Shown here: positions 52,888 through 64,000 of the stretch, in pieces
Position numbering within the stretch: the first letter of the stretch is position 1
How the letters are laid out: every line of letters begins with the position of its first letter
DNA from: Acanthaster planci
Lineage: Eukaryota; Echinodermata; Asteroidea; Valvatida; Acanthasteridae
Assembly (NCBI RefSeq): GCF_001949145.1
Contig: NW_019091361.1
Span: forward strand, 1,714,866 to 1,778,865
Direction of reading: 5' to 3'
Length of the DNA stretch: 64,000 bases
Program-made: the position numbers and the translations under genes
Notes under the pieces: model-generated
What the model saw: only the letters and a program-made list of their open reading frames with translations
Databases searched by the model: none
Told to the model about the DNA's origin: nothing

Positions 52888-55800
52888 TAAAGGGTAGAAG
52901 CACCTCCTCCATTCTGTCCACAAATCCAGATGCGAAACCTTATTTACCCAACCTGTTTAGTGCCAGTCAATCCATTATTCTGTTTTGTTTTGTCAGTTTC
53001 TGTTTTTTTATTTTGAGCTGTCCATGTACTGCTACATGTATACGTATAATTTGCTGATTAGTAATGGCTTACATGTTACATGTATTTGCCCTCTACTCCA
53101 AAAAGGAGGAGGCTCAGTGCTATAGAAGAGGCTGTGCTCCATTTTTTTATCATCCTTGCATTGCCCCAAGCAATATGTAATATAGGCCTTAATGAGCTCA
53201 GAGTAGTACATGTATTATCATGCTTCTGGGCTTTTTTCTTCAAAGTCCTATCAATGTTGCAGTGCATGCTTCTTGGATGTTGTCTGTCATGAGATGTATA
53301 TTGCACCAGTACTGGGCTGGCGGGATTGGGTCGTGACTCGTGTGTAAATTTTAAAAACAATTTAAAGACACACATTAACTGGGGAATTAAAAATGAAATC
53401 TTTCATTCAGCTCAGTTTGTTTTTAAATACTAAAAATACTATCTTACTTGTATAATAGACAACAGTTGAGTCAGTCCAGGTAAGTTAAAATTATCATTCA
53501 TGCTAACCCACACCATAAGGTTAAGAACTCAAATTGTAAAGAAAACCACCATATTTCAAAAGAAGAACCTTTTAAAAAGACTTGAGAAAGGAAAATGCAG
53601 GTTTAAAATAAAACTAAGATGGGATCCAAAGATTTTGAAGAACCAAAATGGTTTCAGATTCATACATACTTCTGAATATCAATTTGACATTAAATTAATG
53701 CAGTGAGCGTTTAAAGTGATTGAAAGGCTGATGAGTGATGAGTGCCAGTGTGATCATGGGAGGAAATAAATTCAACATTTTTTGCAGTGTTAGAATTTAC
53801 ATACATGTACATTTTCAAAAAGTATGTACACACGCATATACATTTACATACGGACATCATGAATCCAATAATAAGGGGACGGTACCCAGCTGGTCATGTT
53901 GTATTGATCAGTGTTTGGTTTCATTGTGACCACTGATGTACATGTATTTACAAAATATGTTGCCGTAAGTTTTCTTAGATTCTATAATTGTGGACAGTAC
54001 ATTCAAGAATTAATGTGCTCATGTGTATTAAAACTTGAAGTTGAAGTTAATATCAAAGCAAATGTCTAGAGCTTTGAATGATGCACAGTGTTGGTGAATT
54101 TTGGGGACTTCACTACCAGAAGGTTGAATGGAATTTTTTTCAGATTTGATAAAAAGTCCTGTTTCTTAAAAGCCTTTGCATCAATCTCCTTTGTTTTGCT
54201 TTTAGTTTATTACTGCTTGTCCTTTATAAGTTCAATATATAATTACAAAGGAAGTTCAGGTTAGTGAATGTTGGCATATTATCGTACCTCTGTTCAAATT
54301 TATGGTATTGGAATTACATGTACCGGTAGTCCGTTTTTGTTGGTGTGTTTGAATGAAGTACTACGGTAATTCTTGTTAAATGTATTCTGGTCTCATCCAA
54401 CAGCCTCTGAATAGGTTGACCGTTTCACATCATATTGTCAAAAGAAAGTTTACCTTATTTATGAGTCACCAATCTGTATATCAGCCTTACAGTCCAATAT
54501 GCATGTACTACATATTTGTACATTTCAGATTTTGGCTTCAAATGACAGACATGTAAAACTGTGCTCCAAAATATATCAAGTCAACATAATTGTATGTGAA
54601 TTGAAAGTGAACTCTTGAACTTCCAGAGGTTTACGTGAAGATTGCTCAGAGTCAGATGAAAAGGTTCAAGATTGTCCATCCAGCTGACAAGTAATGGAAA
54701 ATTTGAGGGATTCCATTCGAGACAAATGGGAAAATAAATTTTCAAAATGATTCGTTTGCACAGAGATGTGAGGTTTTTCTGGGGAGGGAAGATTGGGGTT
54801 CAGTTTAAACTGCCCTGTTGTGATAGGCATACTTGTAATCATTGCAACCAGGGTGCTACAAGTACATGTACTTGTTAGCATACTGCATGCAAAACCATAG
54901 AAACAGGAGGTTGGCAATCAGTCATGCAATACGCACAGAAACCTCTGAATGTATGGAGCTTTTTGTGTCTCAGCAGAAGATGGATAGCACAGCCTCCACC
55001 CAATGACAACTTAATGCCGAGCTTGGCTCAGGCTTTTAAGAGCATCCCCAGTAGACTGCTCAGTGTCCTTTGAGATCTAGAATGGCATTGTCCAAGAGGA
55101 GGAAAGAGGGGTATGAATATGTACATTGATAAAAATAAATTTCAATAAATAACTGTCCATATTTTCTGGTCTTTGTATTAATCAATGTGTAATTTGTTTC
55201 TTCAGTGTTGTTCAGAAATTATAATTTGTAAATTTGCCAAATGGTACAGAGATGCAGTCAGGCAGTAATACTTGTACTTGTATGTAAATAGGCCGTACAA
55301 AAAAATTTGCAAAAGAGGAGGAAGTGTTGTATATGATACTCATACAGACTGTAATTTGTTGTTTGGTGGGGTTGTGTAGGCTACTAAATGTTGAATTTGG
55401 TTGTTGGATTGTGCTTTATTATGAGTCTTATTCTGAGACTTTTCTAAAGCCCGGTTTCCACAATTGATCATTTTCCGTTGATATGTAGTGACATGTACAT
55501 GTACCAGTATGTAAGAACACCCTTATCGCAATTAAATGACGCAAATGGCGACAGTTGGCAAAGTTAAACTTTGCCGACTGCAGTATATAAATTGCTACCT
55601 AAAATTGGCATTTTGTGCAAAAGTTTCGGATGCCATTTTAAAAGTGTTTTCTGCATCTTGATTTCTTCCGTACCGTCAGCGTTTGTTAAGACCATATACC
55701 CCCCGTAGGGAACTATGCTTAACTATCTCTGGTTGTTAATATAAGCCCAAAGTGGAGTGTGGGATAAGGCATTAAAGGTAATTTACAGGGTTATATATCT

Positions 55801-58800
55801 AATCTAGGGGAAAATGTTTTCTGTCATTTAACCCTAACACTCCCAAATCCTCCAATTTCAATACGATTTTACATACACCCTAGGGGGTTAGGGCTAGTAT
55901 AAGAATTCAAGAATGAACTGTTTTTGTCTCTCAGTACTGCTTTGAAGTGCAGGAATGTTTTGCTTAGCCTACACAGTGGAGATCATTTTAGTCAGCCTCA
56001 CCTTACATTGCCTCATTGCACACACATTCTTCACTGAGGAGTAAGGCCCCTTGAGAATCTGTACATGTATGTAAAAATAATATCGGTACATGCACATGTA
56101 CCATAGCTTTCTCTTATTTGTATGTCATTTTATACATTGTCTATAGATTTATTACACTCACTCCTGGTAAGTTTGAAGAGAGAATCTTGGTGTCATTCTC
56201 CAGCCTATATACATACAGTATTTAAGGGTCCTGTATGCGCTATGCCGTCATTATTTAACATGCTATCATCATTGTTTACTGGTACAATGGAAGGGGATCT
56301 GAGAAACTGCATGGATTCTATTAAAACATGATGTATTTTCATCACTTGAGAAGTACATTTTGCATGCAGCGGCTGCATTGTTTTGTCATTGAAGCCATGC
56401 ATCATTCAATTTCCATCAGGCTATATCTAGGCATGAATCATACGAGGCTTGTGAAGCCTCAAGCGGCTCAGTAAAGTGCATCGTCGTGTCATTTTTATCA
56501 AATTTTTATGAGTCGAACCACTCTCTTGGAAAGATGCCAATCACTCATTGGATTCGCCACAATGAATAAATTAGGAAGGATGTTCTCCTTTTAGACAGTA
56601 CCTGGTCATTTTAGCATGACACACTGTTGAATCTTGAGATGTACGAGTACAGGTACACATGTATGTTGGCTACAAAGGGTCAGTATGTAATGCTTTTATG
56701 TTCATAGTGCATTAAAGGAGCCACCACCAAACTCTCCCCTCTCCCGAGTTCGTAAGGAAGAAGAAGAAACATAATTTTATTTTTGAAAAATACTGTTGAC
56801 CCTTAAAAAAGGAAGGGTCTTTAAGTAGCGAAGGTTACACATATTTCATCTTCCGCTGGGGAACAAATTTTTTATTTGGCATTAAATTTTTAAGTTACAT
56901 ATACTTTAAAGAATCTGTAGCATAGCACATTTTCATAAACTGTGTACACTTATGACCACATTGAATAAAATAACAACAGTGGTATCCAAAAATATTCAAA
57001 CCTGTGACTTATTCTGTTTCTGTTGATTACATGTACATTAATTGTAAGGTTTGTATCTAAAAAGCTTCCATGTAGTGTTTGTGACAGGTGTAGTATGTTT
57101 GAATTTATTTGCTGAATGGTTCTGTCTCTCACTTGTCATTAATCACAATGCCATGTATGACATTTCAGAATTTCTGCTACATGTACTAGCACATATACAT
57201 GTACACAGTATCGATTGCTTGTTTACATTCAGTCTTGTAATCTGAAGTGCAGAACAGAGAAATCCTTCCAGCAAATTAAAGTCACAATGCGCATTGTGCC
57301 TACCTGTACCAAGTATAGTGTTTATCAGCCCAAGAATAGTGTCATCACCACCTCATTTCCAGCAGGATTTTTACCAAATAGGAACAATGAAGACAGCAGA
57401 TATAATCTGTTGGTGTGTCATCACCATTGCCTCATTTGTTTGTGATGACATGCTTCACAACTCATCACAACTGTAATGTTATCCTTTTGGTGATGGCTGT
57501 ATTAAAGGGGCAGTGTTGTCATCATCTGGGCAGAATTTAACTTCTCTCATGACTTTAATGGTTGCTGTTACGAAAGATACATGTAAACGTTAGAAGCTCT
57601 TGAGGCTCAAAGACTGAAGTTATTAGTCCTAAAAACAGCATTATGGCTCACTAGTGTAAATACATGAATATTACAAATGAATTGTCGCAATGAAACCAAA
57701 AGAATTGTGACTAAAAACAGTTTCGAATATTGTTTCATTTACATTTGCACAATGCATACAATTAAAATTGGTCATTTATGCCTTTTCAAGTTTTTATTTT
57801 ATAGTGTCTCACTTCTTGAATGTCAAAATAACTTTGTTTCTGGCAAGTGTTCTCTAGAACCATTGAATATTTTGCCATGAAGGTGTTTGCCTGTTCACAG
57901 GACACCTACCATTTTTCCACGAGTGATTCCGCATTGCAGTCTGATTTACCAGTTTTTCTTGGCAGAAAAACCTAAATTGATTGCGTTGCCAATTAAAGTG
58001 CACTTGTTTCCCTGAAAAAGGAAAAAAAAAAAGCTTTGCGCTGTGCATCCCAGTTTGGCACTTTTGATGAGTTAACCATTCACCAGATGGGCCAGTCCAC
58101 ATCATCCAGCGCTCCCAAGATTACGACCATAAATCCACACATCTGTAATTCCAATGAAGCCAGCATTTCCTCCTCCCTGCCTCCTACCCATTTTACTTTC
58201 TCTTGCTCTTTCACTTCATTTATCTCATCACCGTGATTAATCACGTTGGAGAACTCTATCGCATCAATCATTCCAGTCAGACAATTCCAACTCCTAACAA
58301 ATGGGATATGGTAGGGTTGGTGTAGCATGATTATTCATAAGATGACTCTCCCACTGAGCGAATATACTTATTCAGGTGCATGTATGTGCACATGTGTGTT
58401 TGAAGGAACCGTGCTCCCAGCATACAACTTTACTGTGTACTTACACATGTATCACTTGGAAACTGTACTGGTTGTATTCTGATTTCAAGAAACTTCAAGA
58501 AAGGAGGTACATGTAAATGAAATTTTAAAACTAAAAAGGTGTTTTGTGCAATTATTCTATTTCCTGTATTTTGCTAATTTTTCCAGAACCTTAAAGGAAC
58601 AGATTGAAACAAATGTACATTATAATTGCTAGGCTGATTCATTCCCAAGACTGGTAATAATATATGTACCAGTACATCAATAGCATGTACAGTCAGGGCT
58701 GCTGAGGATTGAGACTGATACAAACAGGTTGTTACGGGTGTCTGTAGATAATTCTATGGTTCCCATTTCAGAACACACCTCCCTGTCAAGAGTCCAAATG

Positions 58801-58877
58801 CCACCAGCCCTGTCTGGGATTTCCCAACATGAAAACTTATCTGAAGATTTTCCGGGAAAAAAGCAAGTGAATTTTCC

Positions 58878-59195
58878 TCACCTACTATCTGCTTTATTAT
58901 AAATGGTCGTTCTGATCATTGTCACTCCAAGTATCTGGCAAATTGGTACCCGGTCGGAGAGCAACTCTTGTGGCACACCAAACCAGCATACAAACTCTTG
59001 CACTATCTTTAGTGCTACTGTCTTGGCAGCGGAATCTGGAAGGGGGTATGCCTGAACCCACTGTGTATGGTAATTGCATACTACCAATATCCATTGACTG
59101 CTGCTATCTGTCGTCGGCAGTCGCCCAAACAAAACTGTGGCTACCTTCTTTACAGGCATGCCTGGGTACTTGTCCCCTTGCTCATCAAGTCTCAC
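58878..59195 (-). pseudogene. Integrase core fragment
   Basis: A frame of 105 codons carries QWILVVCNYHTQWVQAYPLP and FVCWFGVPQELLSDR, the core-domain pattern of Ty3/gypsy integrases. The position usually occupied by a catalytic Asp in the 'VVxDY' strand reads Asn here, so the copy is probably inactive. The frame is truncated on both sides. Confidence 0.8.
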
Positions 59196-59341
59196 AAACT
59201 CTGCAGAAATGATCTGACATCATCTCTTTTTCATCTTGGCCAATGTCTTACTCATGTCTTACTCATTCCCACGTGGCCACTCACCTGTCCACCATATGCA
59301 CTTTTCTTTTATGTCTTTCCGAAGTTTCAATAGCAATCTGA

Positions 59342-59746
59342 TCAAATTGTCACCATCTGACTCCCACTTTTTCCCCTTCTTGGACTGCTAACTGGTCCCA
59401 ACACAATCAGTAAGTCTAAACCTCCGGAAGGTTCTTTGCCTGTGGCTTTCCTGGCATCTATGGTCTCCTCTTGACCACACTTATTTTTTTGTCCTTTTAC
59501 TCTCCACTCTTGAGTTTCGAAGTCCAAATATGCACATGTAGGTAAAAGGAAGTCCATACCTAAAATACCACGGTACTTCATCCCTAGAAAAACTGCCTTG
59601 ACTGGATGGCGGGGTCTTACCCACCTGCACATCTACCCAAACGAGTCTCACTTTAACTGGCCCTGTGTCCAAGACTGATCTCTTTTTTGGTTTTCAGATA
59701 GTAAACTGTACTAAGTGATGAGTGTGTCTGTGGAACCTGTGTCAAT
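59342..59746 (-). pseudogene. Retropepsin-like remnant
   Basis: IDTGSTDTLIT at 59746-59714 shows the aspartic protease D-T-G. It is bracketed by in-frame stops. Further on, ILGMDFLLPTCAYLDFETQE is the typical C-terminal strand of gypsy-type proteases, in another frame. Confidence 0.7.
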
Positions 59747-59974
59747 TTAAAATGGTACCCGGTTCCTCTTGATCACCACACTATCAACAATCTACCCCAG
59801 AGATCTAGACCAGCGTTGGCCACTGGAAGGGCTATTTCCCTTCTTCCATCCTCTGATTTCCTCTCTTTTACTGATGTTCCCATCCTGTCATCCCCTCCTC
59901 CCCCGCAGACCCTATGGGAGGCTGGACCCCGTTTCCCTGTTTCTGGGGTTGCTGCTTGGGGTTCTTGCATTTTC

Positions 59975-60220
59975 TTACAAGGTTTCCCATCTCGCCAAAC
60001 CTAAAACAGCTTTGGTCACCTTGCTTGTTCTCTGAGTTTTTTCCCTTTTCTGAGAGTTTCTACCCACTTCTCCATTTGTGACATATGTTTGCCCTGGCTG
60101 TTGTGACAACTTTGTCAACAGTTCTGTCAAGTTATTCAGCCCACCCTCTAATTTGCTTAATCTTTGTCCCATCCCAGAGTCTAATACTCTTACAATTTTG
60201 GCAGGCTTACCATTAAGCAT
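59975..60220 (-). pseudogene. Gag/nucleocapsid-region frame
   Basis: An 81-codon open frame beginning MLNGKPAKIVRVLDSGMGQR, with a heptad-like LSKLEGGLNNLTELLTKL segment. It is assigned only from its position between gag-like and protease-like remnants; no CCHC knuckle is seen. Confidence 0.4.
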
Positions 60221-60775
60221 TTACTCCTGCTGGACTCTCTCAAAATTCTCAAAATTCTAGAGCTGCGTGGTGTGAGCACTCAATCAGTATGAAGTCAAAC
60301 ATGCAAATCTTTCTCAGGAAAATAAGTTATTATCTATTTACAGTCCTAAGGTTCTCTCTTTCACAGTTATGTACCGTGAATTCCTCAAATCTTAGTATTC
60401 ATAAAAACCTGACGTCAGAGGATTGTTTCAGAGTTTATTAAAAGGGAAATTACATTGGACACCCAAAACACCAAACCCATGCTTTGAAGCTAACACCTGT
60501 TCCCTGTGGGATTACTCAACATTACATTTTGTGCATAATTACAGGAAAAATAGATCCAAAGTGTAAAGTCAAATCACATTTATTTAGCTTCTACAGCAAA
60601 ATACTCCACAATTAGGATGCATTGGAAAAATAAGCAAAGCAAATTACTAAGAAAGCCACCAAGACTACTTCCAAATACAGGAAAAGAACAAAATTCACCC
60701 AACTCTAAGGCTTGACTCCATATTACCACTAACTTGGATTCACCACAAAGGCTAAGCATTGTCACAGAGGCTGAC

Positions 60776-60840
60776 AAGTGCCACACAGGTTAGATATAAC
60801 GCCACACAGACTAAAAAATGCCACACAGGCTAAAATATCG
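60776..60840. repeat. Short degenerate tandem repeat (gccacacagrytaaa)
   Basis: About four units of 'gccacacaggctaaa' with variable spacing. It lies inside the retroelement interval. Confidence 0.6.
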
Positions 60841-61758
60841 TAAAATAAATTATAAAACCAAGCCTTTCAATGTTGAGATTTAACAGTTCATCTTGGTCCA
60901 GTCCTAGTGCACTGCCAGCACAGGTAGCCACACCCTCACTAGACACAGCGCAGAACAGTCAGGATGAAGTACATCTTGGCTGGACCCAAAGGTAGTGAAA
61001 TGCCATAAGGTAGGGCTCTAGTTTGTGGCCTCCCGGTTGCCTGTAGTCAGTCACCAGTTCCAAAGTCTTCTGACAGTCCGCTTAGAACAGAGAAAAGATG
61101 TTCATAAAGATTGGCAACCCTAAAGAGCACAAGGCCCATAGCTGAACTTTGTAGCTTGCTGAATGGAAGAGCTTGACCACTGGTGTTACAAGGCTATGCA
61201 GCAAGACAGCTGACTGACCATGGGTAGCACACCTCTGCTCTATATACGACATACTCTTTCACACTCCAGTGTACCCAATGAAAAGACCACATCCAACTGA
61301 AACATCCCATCTGTTTGTACTTACCATTGAAATGTAAAGTCTACAACCCAGAGCCCCTATAATACCTTGCGTAAAATACAAGTCAATGACATCAAAGACA
61401 GAAATGAACATATAAATCCAGCAGCTTCCTTTTGATGCAACCAAAACTTGGAAACACAATAAAACTGTAGGCCCTACATTAACAAAAACAAAACTCAAAA
61501 TTTCAAACAATAAAATGGGCTGAGATCTGACACCTGGATGGCATCATCCAAATTCTTTGGACGAGCCCAGTTTATACCTTCTTGTATAGACAGACTTTTC
61601 ACTGCCTCTAGAAAGTGATTATTTGCCAATCAGTCTCATGATTCCTTCTGAAAATCAGACTATGCCTTGACCACCAATTCTTGTATTTCTTGACCCAGCT
61701 TTTGTAGGATCTCTTTCAGCTTATGTTGATGATGCCTCACAACTCAACGAGACATTTG

Positions 61759-62113
61759 TCACTTTGGCAATCTTAACCTCCTTTCAATTGCCAGCCCACT
61801 ATATGAGGAGTGCTCCCGGCGAGATGAAACGTCCCTTAGGGCGTTTCCTTGCAGACTATCAACCAAATAAGTAGCATCCTGCTCTTCATTCCACTGGTTC
61901 TCTACATGATTCAACTTGCCAGAAATATTCTTCCCACAGTGTCGTGCCATTGTATCTGTTGGGATGACATTTGGGCGGTGGTTTGGCTGTGTCCAATGTC
62001 TTACTCTTCCCTTCACCAACTCTCTTTTCTCTCTTCAGAGGCCATAGCCCTACTAAAATGGTGTGTTTTCTCCACCGGGCTGCTGCTGACCACGTCCACT
62101 GGACAGTTTGCAA
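61759..62113 (-). pseudogene. Gag capsid-like remnant
   Basis: Two overlapping frames together resemble the gypsy gag capsid: NRYNGTTLWEEYFWQ in one and EEQDATYLVDSLQGNALRDV in the next. The shift between them shows a break. Similarity is to the 'YDGxxxWEDYLxQF...ARYLxxSLxGxAL' pattern. Confidence 0.65.
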
Positions 62114-63731
62114 AGCTTAATAGCTCGCTGTTGGTCAGTATCGCTGGTGGAATCTTTTCTGCACTCTGCGGGGTCAGGCTACAGCTCTTTGCAAGCTGAT
62201 CCGCTCCACCTGAGCCCGAAAGAAAGGACTTGTTTCCTCTATTGCACTATGATGTGCTCACTGGTTGGACGTCTTCCAAACCAGCTTCTCTTTGGAATTA
62301 CTTTTCCAAACTCCACTGTCTATCCACCCTTGGGAAGTAAATATGGTGAGCTAAGCCACTAGACTACCTGTCTCCAACTGAGAGATAGCCAGAACTTACT
62401 GCTGGCAACCTGAATACAATCTCAAATCCACTTTTTTTCTGGCACATCCATTCATCTCAGAGGTGCCTCCAATCCTTCCTAAGGGAGTTTTCTGATCTAA
62501 TTTCTTTGCCATGAGATCTCTCTCCCACTGGATCAGAGGAACTGCAGCAATTCTTACTTAAGCCTCTGCAGCTCTGCCTCCATATTCTGAGTACTCTGTC
62601 TATACTCATTATCACCGCAGTCTTGCTAATGGTACACATAACCCTGTTTCTCACAGGGTTACTTCACTCAGCCACTTTCTGTTTTGTGCTTCTGACACCT
62701 CACATTCACTTGCCAGCACAGGAAAACTCTCAACTTTGCAACCAATAATACTAACACATGTCTTGATCTACAATACCGACCCAATCAATGCAATCCCACT
62801 TCTGACATCAATTTGTGGGATTTATTCCCAGTGAGCCAGTCTAAGTGTAGGTGGTATTTAGGAAAACTATCTCAAGTCTCTGGGGAAAATCACCTAACCT
62901 GAACACAAACTCTGCCTTGGCCCTTTAGTTTCATGAGAAATCCAAGGCCCAGGTATGCGGTCATTTTTGCAGAAATATACCAACAGTTGGTAATTGATGG
63001 GTGACTGTTGACTGACACAAGAACAAACATGTATGGTACAACAAGAATTATTGGCAAGACCATAGGAACCGCTGGTTTAATACTCTCCTCTTCTCTACAA
63101 TAACTTTTACACAGTTGGGTTTCAACAATGAACCTCAACATTTATAAAAGAACACTAGAATAATCGGCACGGAGCTGCCTATAAGACGCACCCCGTACAG
63201 TGCTGTCTATAATCGGCACTGTGCTGCCTATCTGCACTCTGCACAGTGCTGTCTAAATCCCCACCCGTAATCCTCACTCAGGTGACTTCCCTGAGATCAC
63301 CCAAAATATCAGTGGATCGATTGCAAGTGTCTGCTCTGATTATATGGGTACCTAAAGGCAAAGCTACAGATTCTTTCTCTGCCCAGTTTCCAACCGCCTT
63401 CCTCATGGTGGCCTCTGGACAGAACTCGGCACCCACACAATCTTCCTCAGATAGAGCACGTACCGCACTACTGTTGCATGGTCCCACCTGACCGATTCTA
63501 AGACGGTATACATTTGACAACTACCGGTAGAGTCAACCTTTGGGGATTATAAATCGCTTTAAACACTGTTTAATCTGCACAACTATTTGCATTTTTCAAG
63601 TCACTGAAACTGTGACTGATAACGTGCAGATGCAGCGTGTACGTATACAGCAGAAGTGGCTGAACTTCCACAGTGGTGCAGATATATGCGGCGATTGTTT
63701 CAGCAGTACATATTTGATTCAAAACTGGATT
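62114..63731. other. Non-genic right-hand stretch
   Basis: No coding gene recognised. At 63160-63260 a short local repeat of 'cagtgctgtctataatcggc' type words occurs. It may hold the 5' leader or LTR of the retroelement, but no terminal pair could be matched. Confidence 0.4.
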
Positions 63732-63908
63732 CAGTGTCGTAACTAGGGCTGTTACGTTTCGGGGCACCCAGGGGTGCACACATTTTTAGGGGGGCACCAA
63801 CAGACACAATTAACTGCAGCAGGTTCATGGATTTCATGGTAGAGGGAGGTACGGGCATTCGCTGGGGGGGGGAATGTCCCCCGTGGCCCCCCCATAGTTA
63901 CGCCACTG
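63732..63908. mobile_element. hAT-like miniature element
   Basis: 177 bp with ends cagtgtcgtaactaggg and complement cagtggcgtaactatgggg. CAGTGGCGTAACTA-type termini are characteristic of non-autonomous hAT elements in many animals. Flanking 8-mers actggatt and actagtct match at 5 of 8, consistent with a decayed target duplication. Confidence 0.7.
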
Positions 63909-64000
63909 ACTAGTCTCCTAACTGATCTATCCTGAATGGGAAATCCACATGCCGTACAAACCGTGGTTTCACTTATGCCATATTGACCATCAAGCGCATT

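Larger units (their letters stand above)
48573..58877. other. 10-kb stretch without a recognisable gene
   Basis: The GLD2 3'UTR probably occupies the first few hundred bases. Beyond it I recognise only the LTR-like unit (51156-51498) and the piggyBac-like copy (52312-52887). Remaining short frames have no family signature and no splice-consistent neighbours. An 'aataaataa' near 55145 follows a CAG-rich, UTR-like stretch, but no coding exon could be tied to it. Confidence 0.55.
58878..62113 (-). mobile_element. Degraded Ty3/gypsy-like retrotransposon, internally deleted
   Basis: Minus-strand order is gag-like (about 62.1-61.8 kb), a nucleocapsid or linker-like frame (60220-59975), protease-like (59.75-59.34 kb), then integrase-like (59195-58878). 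Only about 150 bp separate protease and integrase remnants, so reverse transcriptase and RNase H are missing. Frames are broken by stops and shifts. No LTR pair or primer site was identified. The stretch 60.3-61.5 kb inside may be a further insertion. Confidence 0.75.

Overview
This is a gene-containing window from an animal nuclear genome. Genes are split by GT-AG introns, coding exons are short (mostly 40-370 bp), and introns are full of small inverted-repeat transposons. The proteins are metazoan in character. Frequent words such as 'acatgtacatgt' and 'taggcctac' resemble what I associate with marine invertebrate deuterostomes (echinoderm, hemichordate or amphioxus), but that is an impression, not a test.

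Four protein genes can be reconstructed exon by exon. (1) A zinc-dependent alcohol dehydrogenase of the medium-chain (MDR) family lies on the minus strand from 6851 and runs off the left edge after six visible exons. (2) Ribosomal protein S6 (RPS6) lies on the plus strand, 10440-15550, with five coding exons, 247 codons and a 5'TOP-like start at 10397. (3) UPF1, the nonsense-mediated decay RNA helicase, lies on the minus strand, 36184-18783, with 21 coding exons and 1147 residues. (4) A GLD2/TENT2-type cytoplasmic poly(A) polymerase lies on the plus strand, 38773-48572, with 12 coding exons and 646 residues. In all four the splice phases agree at every junction.

The ADH and RPS6 genes diverge, RPS6 and UPF1 converge, and UPF1 and GLD2 diverge with 2.6 kb between start codons. 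RPS6, UPF1 and GLD2 all act on mRNA or its translation, but nothing in the sequence shows that they are co-regulated.

The rest is mostly repeats. A piggyBac-like non-autonomous family with TTAA flanks has three copies. A CCTAG-ended miniature element has two copies in opposite orientation (ADH intron and RPS6 intron 3). There are also a Tc1-like element in the last UPF1 intron, two copies of a Tigger-like terminus, several foldback elements, a tRNA-derived SINE in a GLD2 intron, a probable solo LTR near 51.2-51.5 kb, a hAT-like miniature element at the right end, and a decayed, internally deleted Ty3/gypsy retrotransposon (about 62.1-58.9 kb, minus strand). A recent direct duplication (two units of about 375 bp) sits at 7802-8659 and an older one at 37.3-38.3 kb. 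I recognise no gene in 48.6-58.8 kb.

I found no clearly new biochemical system. The most useful observations are the repeat families seen in several copies, the hairpins next to splice sites and the RPS6 promoter, and the gene arrangement.
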